A stretch of DNA of 37,354 bases. It comes from Acidobacteriaceae bacterium (GTDB lineage: Bacteria; Acidobacteriota; Terriglobia; Terriglobales; Acidobacteriaceae). A program made the translations under genes and the position numbers. Every line of letters starts with the position of its first letter. Position 1 is the first letter of the stretch. The DNA lies in NCBI GenBank assembly GCA_903642265.1, contig CAHJWN010000038.1, positions 1 through 37,354 on the forward strand, in the 5' to 3' direction. Under the pieces are notes generated by a model. That model did not search any database and was not told where the DNA came from. It worked only from the letters and a program-made list of their open reading frames with translations. This document shows, one piece after another, positions 8,800 through 19,058 of this stretch.

Positions 8800-9546
8800 A
8801 TGGCGACCGGACAATCCGCACTGCAGGCAACGGAACACCAGGCAAACAGAGTTTCACCGGTAAGACGACGAAAGATGGACCACGTCTTTTTCACGACGAT
8901 GGCCTTCGTCATGGCCGCCGGTGTATTTGGCGGCTTTGCTCGTACCTACTTTGCAAAAACGTTCTTCCACACGCCGCAGATACCGCTCTGGGTCCATGTT
9001 CACGGCGCAGTCTTTACAGCCTGGATCCTGTTCTACGTCCTGCAAAACCTGCTCGCTCTCAGCGGAGGGATGAAGCTTCACATGCGGCTCGGCATTACGG
9101 GCGGCGTGCTTGCTACTGCGGTGGTGATAATGGGGATGGCTGTCACCGTGAGGCAGGTTCATCATGGCAACTTCTTTCCTTTTCCGGATGCCTACAGCCT
9201 GGTGGCTGTCTCGACCGTCCAGATGGTTTTCTTCGCGTTCCTGATCAGCCTGGGATTGCTCTGGAAGCGAGATGCCGAAAGCCACAAGCGGCTGATGCAC
9301 ATGTCGAGTCAGCTGTTCTTTTTTCCTGCATTCGGCCGACTGCTTGGCGGCATCAACGGCCTGACCCTGGGTCTGGCGCTGGCACTGTTCTGTGCCGGAC
9401 CGGTCTATGATCGGCTGACTCGAGGCCATGTGCACAGGACGTATAAGTGGGGCGTACCATTGCTCATTCTCACCACTCCGCCGTTCTCCGTGATCGCCTC
9501 ACACCTGGGAATCTGGCGTTTCCTCGTCGACAAAGTTGTTCTGTAA
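8800..9546 (+). CDS. Multi-spanning membrane protein with conserved His residues
   Basis: A 248-residue integral membrane protein with about seven hydrophobic helices. ATG 8800 is preceded by GGAGG at 5 bases, so the GTG at 8788 is not used. Conserved-looking histidines occur in LWVHVHGAVFTAWILFYV, LHMRLG and SHKRLMHM, a pattern seen in a broad family of bacterial membrane proteins of unknown role and reminiscent of haem-binding membrane helices. I cannot name the family with certainty. It stands alone, between lpxA and a convergent AraC regulator. Confidence 0.7.
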   Translation: MATGQSALQATEHQANRVSPVRRRKMDHVFFTTMAFVMAAGVFGGFARTYFAKTFFHTPQIPLWVHVHGAVFTAWILFYVLQNLLALSGGMKLHMRLGITGGVLATAVVIMGMAVTVRQVHHGNFFPFPDAYSLVAVSTVQMVFFAFLISLGLLWKRDAESHKRLMHMSSQLFFFPAFGRLLGGINGLTLGLALALFCAGPVYDRLTRGHVHRTYKWGVPLLILTTPPFSVIASHLGIWRFLVDKVVL

Positions 9547-9562
9547 GCCAGGCTCGCTTCGG

Positions 9563-10381
9563 CTAGGAAGCGCAGTAGTGGATCAAGTGGTCCGCCGACA
9601 GTTCCCGCACTGCCGACGTTGGAACTTCGCCGGCAAACTGCTTGAAGTCACGGATCATATGCATGTGATCATGATAGGACGCAGTATGCGCTATATCGGT
9701 CCACGTCAGGGCCGTCTCTGTACTGAGCCGGAGCGCATGGCTGAAGCGCGAGATCCGCGTCAGCAGCTTCGGCGTAACACCGGTGGCTTCAAGAGCTTTT
9801 CGTTCAAGCTGGCGTAGAGAGAGTCCCGCGTGTCCTGCCACCTCGTTTACGCGCACACTTCTTCCCAGCAGCGTCAATTCAGCAAGAGCTGTGTCAATCC
9901 CAGCGACACTCGGAACAGCTTTCAGTCGCCGCAGAAAGAACTGGTCGAGAAGTTCAGTCCGCCGCTGAAAATTTCTTATGTTCCCGAGTTGCTGGTGCAA
10001 GTCGGACACAGGCTTGCCTAAGACCGCGTGGCCCTCGGTGCCTCCCTCTGCAAGCGGCGCTGTTGGCATGGCAAAGAGCTTTGAGAAGCCCGCAGGCTGG
10101 AAGAGGACAACAAGCGATTCCACATGACCGCGAATGATCAACCGCGCCCGCCGCCAGCTTTGTGGACCAATGATGGAGATGGGGTTTGTGTCATCTAAAG
10201 TCTCGGTGCCGTAGTTGCGGACCTCGTAAGCTCCGGCAAACTCGAACTCGAGCATGACTCCGAGGCGTGCGACCACGGGCTCGACCAACTCAATCTTTCC
10301 GAGCTTCGCCTGTCGCTGAACATAGGCGCGAATGAATGGACGCAAGGCGGGCTGCGGCGTGGCGCTTTCGACATGCAACAT
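9563..10381 (-). CDS. AraC family transcriptional regulator
   Basis: A 272-residue DNA-binding protein. The N-terminal 150 residues form a cupin-like sensor region (PALRPFIRAYVQRQ ... ISIIGPQSWRRARLIIRGHVESLVVLFQPAGFSKLF). The last 100 residues carry the paired helix-turn-helix of AraC proteins (LSLRQLERKALEATGVTPKLLTRISRF; TDIAHTASYHDHMHMIRDFKQFAG). ATG 10381 sits 4 bases after AAGGAGG, a strong ribosome binding site. The effector is unknown. It is convergent with the membrane protein gene, with 16 bases between stops. Confidence 0.9.
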   Translation of the reverse strand: MLHVESATPQPALRPFIRAYVQRQAKLGKIELVEPVVARLGVMLEFEFAGAYEVRNYGTETLDDTNPISIIGPQSWRRARLIIRGHVESLVVLFQPAGFSKLFAMPTAPLAEGGTEGHAVLGKPVSDLHQQLGNIRNFQRRTELLDQFFLRRLKAVPSVAGIDTALAELTLLGRSVRVNEVAGHAGLSLRQLERKALEATGVTPKLLTRISRFSHALRLSTETALTWTDIAHTASYHDHMHMIRDFKQFAGEVPTSAVRELSADHLIHYCAS

Positions 10382-10555
10382 CGATCCTCCTTGAGAAAAC
10401 AACAGCCGTTCCGCTTTACGCACCGATCAGGACTGCTTCTGAAAGGCAGAAGGCGAACGGCCTGGCCATGATGCCATCCAGCTTACTGCGATCCTATGCT
10501 CGATGAAAGTCAGAGCTCCATATCGCTTGTATATAAGCCGTGGCTCCGCGGCGGA

Positions 10556-12208
10556 TCATCGTGCCAGACTGGCCAGCCTTGCCTTTTCGAACTCATCGCC
10601 ACTCTTCCACTCCACGGTCTTTGGGGCACTTAGAGCTTCCCAACCCAATTCCATGCCGAACTTCGCCAGCTTCGCGTTGCTGGTAAAGTCCATGTCCGGC
10701 GTGTAGTTGTCGCTGAAGTTGTGATAGCGATGCGCGGTGTAGTCGTCCTCCTTCGCCAGGCCCCACGCCGCATCGTGGCCGACGAACAAGGTCCCCTCGC
10801 CGACCGAAAAGGACGGCACACCGACCCGCGCCATGCTGAAATGGTCGCTGCGATAGTAGTGGCCAGCTTCGGGATGCGCGTCCGCAACAATCGCGAGATG
10901 GAAGCGCTTCGCTGTCGCCTCAAGCGTGGGATAGAAGTTCGTCCGCTCTGCGCCAGTCACTGACGTCTCGAGCGGATCACCGAACGGCTCCACATCGTCA
11001 TAGTTCAGGTCAAGCGCGATCTGCCCTGACGGGATCGGCGGATGCTGCCCGAGGTACTCGCTGCCCAGCAGTCCCTGCTCTTCCGCCGTCACTGCCGCAA
11101 AGATGACCGAGTGCGGTGGCTTCAAGGCGCTCCAGACCCGCGCCAGTTCAATCAGGATTCCGCAGCCGGTGGCGTTGTCCGCGGCGCCGTTGTAGATGTT
11201 GTCGCCAGCCATCCCGGGTACAAATCCAAGGTGGTCGTAGTGCGCGGAGTACATCACCGCCTGGTCTTTTCCCTTGCTCTCGCCAGGCAGGATTCCGACC
11301 ACGTTTGGCGACTCGTACGGCCGCACCACGCTGTCGATATGCGCCTTCAAACGCACTGAAAGCTCCACCGACTTAAACCCCTTCTTGCCCGCCGCATCGA
11401 CCTCGGCGTCGGTAGCGCCAAGCCCGCTTGCTGCAAACAGCTTATCGGCAACATCGTGATGGATCCATGCTGCAGCTTCGACCGCTGGCTTCGCGTCTTC
11501 GGCAAGGAAGGTCTTCTCCCCTGAACCGGAATGTTCCACGACGCCCCAGCCATAGCTGGCAAGATCGGTGCGATGGATAATCAGTGCGCCAATCGCGCCC
11601 TTTCGCGCCGCCTGCTCGTACTTGTACGTCCAGCGGCCGTAGTAGGTGAGCGCCTTACCGCCGAAGAACTTTGGGTCATCGGAAGGCGGATCGCCCACGA
11701 TGATCAGCACTACTTTACCCTTCACATCGATGCCCGCGTAATCGTCCCAGCCAAACTCCGGCGCCGTTATGCCATAGCCAACGAAGACAATCGGCGCGTC
11801 GATATCGGCCACCGCCTCGTGACGCGGATTGTTGATGACGTAGTCCGGCCCAAACTTGATTGCGATAGGCGCTCCATTCTTCGGCACGATGGACATCGTC
11901 GAGGTGTCCCGCTTCACCGTCATGCCGAAGAAGTTTACCTGCTGCATGTAGGTGCCGTCGTCGCCGCCGGGCTTTAAACCATACAGCGCGAATTGCGTCG
12001 CGATGTACTTCGACGCAAGATCGCCGCCACGCAGACCCGGCGCACGCCCCTCCAGCAGATCGTCGGCAAGGAACTTCACATGGGCACGAATCTTCTCCGC
12101 ATCAATCGAGGCCTCTGCCGCCTTCACGGCGGGCGGAGCCTGGGCCAACGCGAGGAGACTGCAGCCAGCTAAAGACACGAGTGCAGCAAGGGACATACGC
12201 AGTTTCAT
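10556..12208 (-). CDS. M28 family zinc peptidase with PA domain, exported
   Basis: A 550-residue exported metallopeptidase. The N-terminus has a signal peptide whose LAGC could act as a lipobox and whose ALAQA as a signal peptidase I site. A protease-associated insert (VFVGYGITAPEFGWDDYAGIDVKGKVVLII) precedes the M28 catalytic core. The zinc ligands lie in YSAHYDHLG, NGAADNATG, TAEEQGLLG and YRSDHFS. Families of this layout are aminopeptidases acting in the periplasm or outside. The gene stands alone; mutY lies upstream 76 bases away in the same direction. Confidence 0.92.
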   Translation of the reverse strand: MKLRMSLAALVSLAGCSLLALAQAPPAVKAAEASIDAEKIRAHVKFLADDLLEGRAPGLRGGDLASKYIATQFALYGLKPGGDDGTYMQQVNFFGMTVKRDTSTMSIVPKNGAPIAIKFGPDYVINNPRHEAVADIDAPIVFVGYGITAPEFGWDDYAGIDVKGKVVLIIVGDPPSDDPKFFGGKALTYYGRWTYKYEQAARKGAIGALIIHRTDLASYGWGVVEHSGSGEKTFLAEDAKPAVEAAAWIHHDVADKLFAASGLGATDAEVDAAGKKGFKSVELSVRLKAHIDSVVRPYESPNVVGILPGESKGKDQAVMYSAHYDHLGFVPGMAGDNIYNGAADNATGCGILIELARVWSALKPPHSVIFAAVTAEEQGLLGSEYLGQHPPIPSGQIALDLNYDDVEPFGDPLETSVTGAERTNFYPTLEATAKRFHLAIVADAHPEAGHYYRSDHFSMARVGVPSFSVGEGTLFVGHDAAWGLAKEDDYTAHRYHNFSDNYTPDMDFTSNAKLAKFGMELGWEALSAPKTVEWKSGDEFEKARLASLAR

Positions 12209-12284
12209 GGGGCTTCTCCAAAAGATGAGCAGTATTCGCGCAGAGAAGACAGACTACAGCACCGGTCCCGATCGCTCTCTGAAA

Positions 12285-13496
<1,212 letters not shown>

Positions 13497-13594
13497 TTTG
13501 TCTGCAGTCTATCGTCAAACTTCATGAACTGGCAGAACTGCTTCAAATGCGAGACAAACCCGGAGCGGACCGCTTGGTGATCGTCAACGCTGCG

Positions 13595-15361
13595 CTAGTC
13601 TGTATCGCCCGGATTTGTCTTGACCACAGGTTCTGGCTTGGTGGGATACGGCATACCCTTCGCGAGCACATCCTGCAGTTGGGCGTCGTAGCCATAAACG
13701 TCATCGAAGAAATGGGTGAGCCCGTCATCCTCAACGAAGCCGGTCACGTAGAAGATCACGATCGGAATCTGCGTCTTCAGGTTTACCTGGTGGTTATCGG
13801 CGCCGCTCTGCATGGCTTCGGTCACCTTGTCGAGGTCCCAGTCACCACCATCGGAACCTTTCTCGGCATCCTTCTGGCCGGAAAGCACCCATGCTGCAAG
13901 CTTCTCCGGCTCCTGCACACGAACACAGCCATGACTGAAGTCGCGGCGAGTGCGATTGAAGAGCCCGATCGCCGGGGTCGAGTGCAGGTACACGTCGTAT
14001 TGATTCGGAAACATGAACTTCACCAGGCCCAGAGAATTCTTTGGCCCGGGCTTCTCACGCACCATCACGCCGCCGTGCTCAACCTGGTGCACGGTGTAGT
14101 TCGTGAGGACCTCGCCCTTGTTGTTCGTCACCTCATAATTCTTTGCCTCAAGATAACCCTTGTTGGCTTCGAGATGCGGGACAAGTTCCTTACGGGCAAT
14201 GTCGGTCGGCACGTTCCAGTATGGCCTGAAGATGAGGTACTTCATCATGTGCGTAAAGACCGGGGTCTGGTGCTCGACGCCCGTCTTGCCGACCACGACC
14301 TTCATCGTGAACTCCGGCTGGTGATTGTCGTCATACGCATGCAGCACGAACTCAGGAAGATTGACGATGATTCGCGCGTTCAGATACTGATCCGGCAGCC
14401 AGCGCCAGCGTTCGAGTGAGTCCTGTAACTGCACGACACGCGCGCTCAACGGCACGTTCAGGGACTTCACCGTCTGGGGGGTGAGCTTGCCATCTTCCGT
14501 GAGGCCATGCCGATGCTGATAGCCCTTCACGGCGTCTGATAGTGCGTGGTCGTAGCTTCCGCTTGCTGTCGTCTCGGCCGGGGCATCGCCTTCCAGCTTG
14601 AGCCTCGCGAGCAGCGCCGCCGCTGCTGGATAAGACTGACCAGCTACGACCGGCTTCGCCACGTCAGGCAGCGGAGCGGCGTTTGCCTGGCTCTGCTGAT
14701 TCGCGAGATCGAGATAGCGGGCGAGCGCTTCTTCGGTCTTGCGATACTGCTCCGAGTTCGGCTCGACTGATTCGACCAGCTTCGGAACCTCGTCGGCATC
14801 GACAGCTTTGTCCGAGACAAACTCCGCCAGGTCATACTTTTTCGAGTCGGCATTTATGTCGAAGTTGAAGTGGGTCGGATTGACGCGGCCAATGTGCAGG
14901 TCCGAGATGTACCGCATGACGGCAATCGTCATTGCCACGTCGAACTGCGCAAGGTCGTCGCCGTTCTTACCGGCAAGCTTTTGCGTGCGCTCCGCCCAGC
15001 GTGGCCCGTCGTAGTCTTCAGGATTCAGGCCCTTCGCCGCCGCATTGTTGAACGCCTGGATGAAGGCGCTCGCCTGGGCAGTGGGCTTGCCGTCGCGCGT
15101 CCAGGCGACTTCGTTGTTGCGGTCGCCATAAAAGGTCGCCACGGCGGGCTGGTAATCGGAGTAGTCTGGCCACCGCAGGATGGCCAGCGTCTTCGAGCCG
15201 GTCACCTTCTGAATGTTGTCCGCATAGTCCGTGGTGTTTTCAGCTGAGATTGTCTTGCGATGACGATGGCAGCCATCGATTGCGAATAAAGACGCCAGTA
15301 GAAGACCAGCAGCGAGGGTGCGTGGAGTGAGGCGGAGTCTTGCGTTCATCATGGAAAGCAT
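13595..15361 (-). CDS. L,D-transpeptidase, YcbB/LdtD-like
   Basis: An exported peptidoglycan-modifying enzyme of about 588 residues. It has a hydrophobic signal with a possible lipobox (LFAIDGC), an N-terminal scaffold region, a peptidoglycan-binding-like segment (GYQHRHGLTEDGKLTPQTVKSLN) and a YkuD catalytic domain. That domain contains HSTPAIGLFNRTRRDFSHGCVRV, in which the Cys of SHGCVR is the nucleophile. The length and order match the E. coli YcbB/LdtD group. The start is uncertain: ATG 15361, 15352 or 15349, or GTG 15394 are in frame and none has a strong ribosome binding site. Confidence 0.9.
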   Translation of the reverse strand: MLSMMNARLRLTPRTLAAGLLLASLFAIDGCHRHRKTISAENTTDYADNIQKVTGSKTLAILRWPDYSDYQPAVATFYGDRNNEVAWTRDGKPTAQASAFIQAFNNAAAKGLNPEDYDGPRWAERTQKLAGKNGDDLAQFDVAMTIAVMRYISDLHIGRVNPTHFNFDINADSKKYDLAEFVSDKAVDADEVPKLVESVEPNSEQYRKTEEALARYLDLANQQSQANAAPLPDVAKPVVAGQSYPAAAALLARLKLEGDAPAETTASGSYDHALSDAVKGYQHRHGLTEDGKLTPQTVKSLNVPLSARVVQLQDSLERWRWLPDQYLNARIIVNLPEFVLHAYDDNHQPEFTMKVVVGKTGVEHQTPVFTHMMKYLIFRPYWNVPTDIARKELVPHLEANKGYLEAKNYEVTNNKGEVLTNYTVHQVEHGGVMVREKPGPKNSLGLVKFMFPNQYDVYLHSTPAIGLFNRTRRDFSHGCVRVQEPEKLAAWVLSGQKDAEKGSDGGDWDLDKVTEAMQSGADNHQVNLKTQIPIVIFYVTGFVEDDGLTHFFDDVYGYDAQLQDVLAKGMPYPTKPEPVVKTNPGDTD

Positions 15362-15454
15362 CTTGGCCGGGCCGCCTGGGTAGTTGCGAAACACTCAATT
15401 TTTTGTTCGTGGTTACAGATGCAGCTTAGCGCATTCAGCCAAACCCCGGAAGCC

Positions 15455-16663
15455 TCAAATTGCCTGCGCCATCGCCGGTAGCGCACTCAGGCAGAGCAGC
15501 GCCTGCACTACCAGGATCACTCCCGTGAGCACGAGAAACATCCGGCGCTGCCTGGTTTCGAGCGCATCTGCGAAGACGCCACCCACAAAGGTAAACAGGA
15601 AGGGCAGCGCCCAGAGCCACGGAAACGAGAGAGTCTGGGTCGTTCGAAGAGCAAAGACCGCCAGCACCATCAGCAAAGGCGTCGTGTTGCCGAAGTACCG
15701 GCATCGCTTCACTCCGAAGTAGAGCAGCAACGAAACCGCCGTAGCGACCAGGATGGGTGCATTCGCAATCAACTCTGCGAACGCTTTCGCGCCATCCAGT
15801 GAAAACCAGAACCTGCCGCCTCCGCCCGTGAAAACGTACGTGAATGGCGCCAGGCGGAAGGCGTAGGAAGCGAACACGATTCCCAGGGCAGCCAGGGCTG
15901 AGAAGATAAGGATCTGCATGACGTAGCTTCTGCGCCGCTCCGCCAGGTACATCAGAAAGAATGCGGCGGCCACGAAGCCCACCATCGCAGCCAGCAGATG
16001 CGCGGTTGCAGTCAGTCCGAGAGCGATCACGAATAACCCGATGCGCGGCTTCCATTTGCGGCGCGGCCCCTGCAGTGCGTGGGCCACGCCGATCGCCGCA
16101 TAGACCAGGCCATACAAGCCCCACATGGCAAGAACATCGTTATTCGGCATGACCGCAAACCGCACGACCGCGGGGCAGAAACAGTAGAGTCCAAGAGAGA
16201 AAAACGCGCCTTCATTGCCAAACAGTCGTCGTGAGACCCACCACAGGCCACCTCCCAGCCAGATCGCGAAGAAGATGAAGGGCAGGTGCATCAGGTACTT
16301 CACCTCGCCTATCTCATGCCGCGCCTCCCACGTCGATCCATTCAGCGTCCCGCCAGCGTAGAGCCGGTTCTCGGGCTTCCGCAGGTGGTCTGTGCCGAGC
16401 AAGATCAAACGCTGCATCGTTAACGGCAGCCCGGCGACCCGATACGCCATTGTTCCGTCGCCATGCAGATTGCCGCAGGTTGTGAAGTATCCGGCGAGCG
16501 GAGACGGCTTCTCCCACATCTCCCGGCCGCACAGGGCGTAGCGGTAATCGGTCTGCGTTAGCTGCTGGCTGTTCACGACCCACAGGCACTCACATAAAAA
16601 CAGCACCAGAAGCAGCGCGGCAAGCCGTTGGGGTCGTCCGATTTGAATCGTAGGAAGAGTCAT
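15455..16663 (-). CDS. Multi-spanning membrane protein, possibly glycosyltransferase-like
   Basis: A 402-residue integral membrane protein with about ten hydrophobic helices and large aromatic content. The early loop (TQTDYRYALCGREMWE) and the later VRFAVMPNNDVLAMWGLYGLVYA are reminiscent of the polytopic GT-C (PMT-like) glycosyltransferase fold, but no catalytic motif is certain. It lies 93 bases upstream of the L,D-transpeptidase in the same direction, so an envelope role is plausible. A REP-like palindrome lies just before the start. Confidence 0.65.
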   Translation of the reverse strand: MTLPTIQIGRPQRLAALLLVLFLCECLWVVNSQQLTQTDYRYALCGREMWEKPSPLAGYFTTCGNLHGDGTMAYRVAGLPLTMQRLILLGTDHLRKPENRLYAGGTLNGSTWEARHEIGEVKYLMHLPFIFFAIWLGGGLWWVSRRLFGNEGAFFSLGLYCFCPAVVRFAVMPNNDVLAMWGLYGLVYAAIGVAHALQGPRRKWKPRIGLFVIALGLTATAHLLAAMVGFVAAAFFLMYLAERRRSYVMQILIFSALAALGIVFASYAFRLAPFTYVFTGGGGRFWFSLDGAKAFAELIANAPILVATAVSLLLYFGVKRCRYFGNTTPLLMVLAVFALRTTQTLSFPWLWALPFLFTFVGGVFADALETRQRRMFLVLTGVILVVQALLCLSALPAMAQAI

Positions 16664-16683
16664 CTATAGCGTGCGCTAAACCT

Positions 16684-16729
16684 GGATGCCCCATCTTCAC
16701 GACAGCTACATCTTCGCTAAAGTGAGAAC
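16684..16729. repeat. REP-like palindromic repeat, copy A
   Basis: Contains CCCATCTTCACGACAGCTAC followed by a second arm TTCGCTAAAGTGAG. The same words occur at 34165-34209 and, more degenerate, at 31414-31455. All three copies are intergenic. In the 34-kb copy the arms GCGAC and GTCGC plus flanks form an imperfect hairpin. It lies between two divergent genes (16663 minus, 16819 plus). Confidence 0.6.
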
Positions 16730-16818
16730 GTGCGTCGCCTGAATGGCCATCACTTTACGAAGCCTGCAGCCACCCGGCAACCCCGCTTTCGAGTGTATCG
16801 TGAGAAGTAGAGGTCCTC

Positions 16819-17256
16819 ATGCAGTCGCTTTCGTTCACCCCCGGCCAAGCTTTCCTCTCATCGAATTCCACCGCCGTTCCGTGGACTGCAGTCTTCGAGG
16901 ACGAAGGCGTGGCCGGCTATTTCTATGCTTGCGACCGCTCGCAGCAGACGCAGGAAGAGAGCATCATGGATGCCATGCTGATCTACAACGTCGAGGCCCT
17001 GGCCCAGAGCGATGCCGAGTTGCAGCGCCCCGAGGCCACGCGCATCGCCAGCATCGAGTGGTCCCGTGACGGACAACAGGCTGTTCTCTACCTCGATGGC
17101 ACTGCGCAGGCGCTCTTCGATTTCCAGCAGCGCTGCGGCTACTGCCGCATGGATTTCCCCAATTTCCTGGGCGCAGACGGCGACTCGTGGCGTAAGACCA
17201 CCCATGCCTGGAATGAGAATGCGCTGCAGCGGTTTGAATCAGCGCTGTACGTTTGA
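16819..17256 (+). CDS. DUF2251 domain protein
   Basis: A 145-residue cytoplasmic protein. The AVFEDEGVAGYFYACD core and the following IEWSRDGQQAVLYLDGTAQALFDF strands match the DUF2251 pattern as I remember it. The C-terminus has a CGYCRMDFPNF stretch. Function is unknown. The start ATG 16819 is supported by the domain beginning soon after, though the preceding GAGGTCCTC is an imperfect ribosome binding site. It is divergent from the membrane protein gene to its left. Confidence 0.65.
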   Translation: MQSLSFTPGQAFLSSNSTAVPWTAVFEDEGVAGYFYACDRSQQTQEESIMDAMLIYNVEALAQSDAELQRPEATRIASIEWSRDGQQAVLYLDGTAQALFDFQQRCGYCRMDFPNFLGADGDSWRKTTHAWNENALQRFESALYV

Positions 17257-17323
17257 ACAACAGGAAGAAGTGAAAAGGCGGAAGCCGAACCGGAGACTTC
17301 GCTTCTGGTAATCCTTTCCCAGG

Positions 17324-17875
17324 CTACAAAAACATCTCCTCGACTTCGAACCAGTTCTTCACTCGTCGAAACCCCGTAACCGCCACATTGTGCGGCGAGC
17401 TGTAGAGGATTCCTTCGCCCGTGAATCGCCTCAGTTGCCGCGGATTGTCATCGATCAGGAAGTCGGCCTTCAGGATTGATTTATCGCCGCAATAGACGAT
17501 GTGCGACGGCGAGATAAACGGGAAGTGCTTCTCCAGCCAGCGAAACTTCGCTACAAATGAGGTTGGGACTTCCATTGCCGCCGTTGCAATGAAGACTTCA
17601 TACTTGCCTTGGAGTGCAAGCATCACCCGCTGCGCTTCAGGCATGACGTCGAGGACCTCAAAGAAGTCCTCAGACCTCAGGTAAGCCTCAAGCGCCGGAT
17701 GCCGGTCGAGAGCAACGACATCCCAGAGCCACTTGCCGTGCAGGTCTTCCTTGGTCACCTTCTCGTCATGGTCGCGGTTGTAGCGGAGCAGATGCTCTGC
17801 CACCGCGTCCGCAATCACCTCGTCCATGTCCACACAGATCCGCTTCAAACCAGTCCCCTGACCCACATCTGACAA
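17324..17875 (-). CDS. HAD superfamily 5'-nucleotidase, NT5C-like
   Basis: A 183-residue cytoplasmic hydrolase. HAD motif I is CVDMDEVIAD, with nucleophile Asp16 and acid/base Asp18. FIATAAMEVP contributes motif II, and ADFLIDDNPRQLRRF supplies the final acidic motif. The pattern matches the NT5C group of 5'(3')-deoxyribonucleotidases that dephosphorylate nucleoside monophosphates. Its start lies 1 base from the stop of the zinc-ribbon gene, so the two are one operon with the zinc-ribbon gene first. Confidence 0.85.
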   Translation of the reverse strand: MSDVGQGTGLKRICVDMDEVIADAVAEHLLRYNRDHDEKVTKEDLHGKWLWDVVALDRHPALEAYLRSEDFFEVLDVMPEAQRVMLALQGKYEVFIATAAMEVPTSFVAKFRWLEKHFPFISPSHIVYCGDKSILKADFLIDDNPRQLRRFTGEGILYSSPHNVAVTGFRRVKNWFEVEEMFL

Positions 17876-17876
17876 C

Positions 17877-18656
17877 TTACAACGAACGAACGATCTGTGC
17901 TGCGATGCTCTCGACGGGTACCGTCTTCCGCTGCGGCGAGTCGCGTGCGGGATCGTAGTACAGCAGCCTGCCGCAACTCTCGCAGGTCATCATCTGGTCA
18001 TCGTTGCTCCGGTCGCGAAGGTCGTTCCAGCGCTGCGGCCGCACCATCATCTGGCACGTCATGCATTTCTGGTTCAGTGCCTCAGAGACTGCCGTGCCCT
18101 TGGCTTTAGCGATGCGGTCGTAAATAGAGAGTGACGCTTCGCCGATCTCTGCCCGCTCCGCCACCCGCAGCTTCTCGACACCCGCCAGCAGAGTCCGGTC
18201 CGCCGTAACAGTCGCGTTCGCGCGCACGGTCTCACGCGCGAGATTAGCCTCCGCTTCGGCCACTGCCGCGTCCGCAAGTTCTTTCTGCGCGTCGAGTGCC
18301 TCGCTGCGCTCCATACTCTCAAGCTCCGCATCTTCGATGCCGGAGATCTTTGACTTCGCAAACGTGATTTCATGCTCGTATGCCGTCGTCTGCACCGTGT
18401 TGGTCGCCAGTTCAAGATTCTTCTGCGTCCGCGCTATCTTCGTCCGCAGGTCCTTCACATCGGACTGCTGCCCGCGCCGTAACGTTTCTTCCTTCGCAAT
18501 CAGCCCTGCGATCAACGCTCGCTGGCCCTTCACGGCTTCACACTTTGCGGTCAGGCTTGCGACCAGCTTGGGAAGCGCCACCATCTCGTCTCTAAGCCGC
18601 TTCGCCTCGACGTCGTGCTTCTGCAGAACAATCAACTTCTCAAGGTCTGGATGCAT
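17877..18656 (-). CDS. Coiled-coil protein with C4 zinc ribbon (zf-RING_7 type)
   Basis: A 259-residue protein. Residues 1-175 form a long antiparallel coiled coil rich in Ala, Glu, Lys and Arg (KHDVEAKRLRDEMVALPKLV ... TVRANATVTADRTLLAGVEKL). The C-terminus has two CxxC pairs (QKCMTCQMM and TCESCGRLLYYDP) of the zf-RING_7 type. Such proteins are widespread; some are studied as chaperone- or nucleic-acid-linked factors, but the role here is unproven. ATG 18656 follows AGGAG. The preceding remnant ORF overlaps its first bases. Confidence 0.85.
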   Translation of the reverse strand: MHPDLEKLIVLQKHDVEAKRLRDEMVALPKLVASLTAKCEAVKGQRALIAGLIAKEETLRRGQQSDVKDLRTKIARTQKNLELATNTVQTTAYEHEITFAKSKISGIEDAELESMERSEALDAQKELADAAVAEAEANLARETVRANATVTADRTLLAGVEKLRVAERAEIGEASLSIYDRIAKAKGTAVSEALNQKCMTCQMMVRPQRWNDLRDRSNDDQMMTCESCGRLLYYDPARDSPQRKTVPVESIAAQIVRSL

Positions 18657-18689
18657 CCTGGCTCCTGTACATTGCTCTTACATTCAAGC

Positions 18690-18930
18690 CTTTTATCTAG
18701 ACTAATAGAAAAGACCCGGGCTTCGTTTGGTCGATGGCGGACGGAACCTCTGCGCCTGGAGATCGTCTCCGGACTGAGCGCCGGATAGTTCTCCTCAATC
18801 TCCTCGATCCGAGAGCCAGCTCTGAAGTTTCTCGCAATTACGTCGACTGGAATGCGTGTACCCAATACCAGAGGAGTCCCGGATGCTTTCCCCGGGACCA
18901 CTTCACAGGCTCACACTCGCCCCAATCCAT
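18690..18930 (-). pseudogene. DUF433 family gene remnant (frameshifted)
   Basis: On the minus strand, MDWGECEPV (from ATG 18930) and the later GTPLVLGTRIPVDVIARNFR...ENYPALSPETI are the conserved parts of a DUF433 protein, a family often linked to toxin-antitoxin pairs. They lie in different reading frames: the frame changes near 18905, within AGTGGTCCCGGGG, and the segment after SPETI no longer resembles the family. The most likely reading is a decayed gene. The ATG is preceded by a perfect 7-bp palindrome (18931-18947). No toxin partner is visible. Confidence 0.6.
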
Positions 18931-18947
18931 ATGCCACCTTGTGGCAT
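18931..18947. repeat. Perfect inverted repeat before DUF433 remnant
   Basis: ATGCCAC-CTT-GTGGCAT, seven paired bases around a 3-base centre, directly adjacent to the remnant's ATG. Its position would suit an operator for an autoregulated antitoxin, but this is a guess. Confidence 0.45.
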
Positions 18948-19058
18948 GTAGTTTATCGCTGAACCTCGATGGCCGCATAGACAGAAGTGGCGGCCTATCT
19001 GGAGACAGGCGCGCCACTTGCACTCCATTGCTTGCGACAATCCTGGGGTTTGCCGTGC

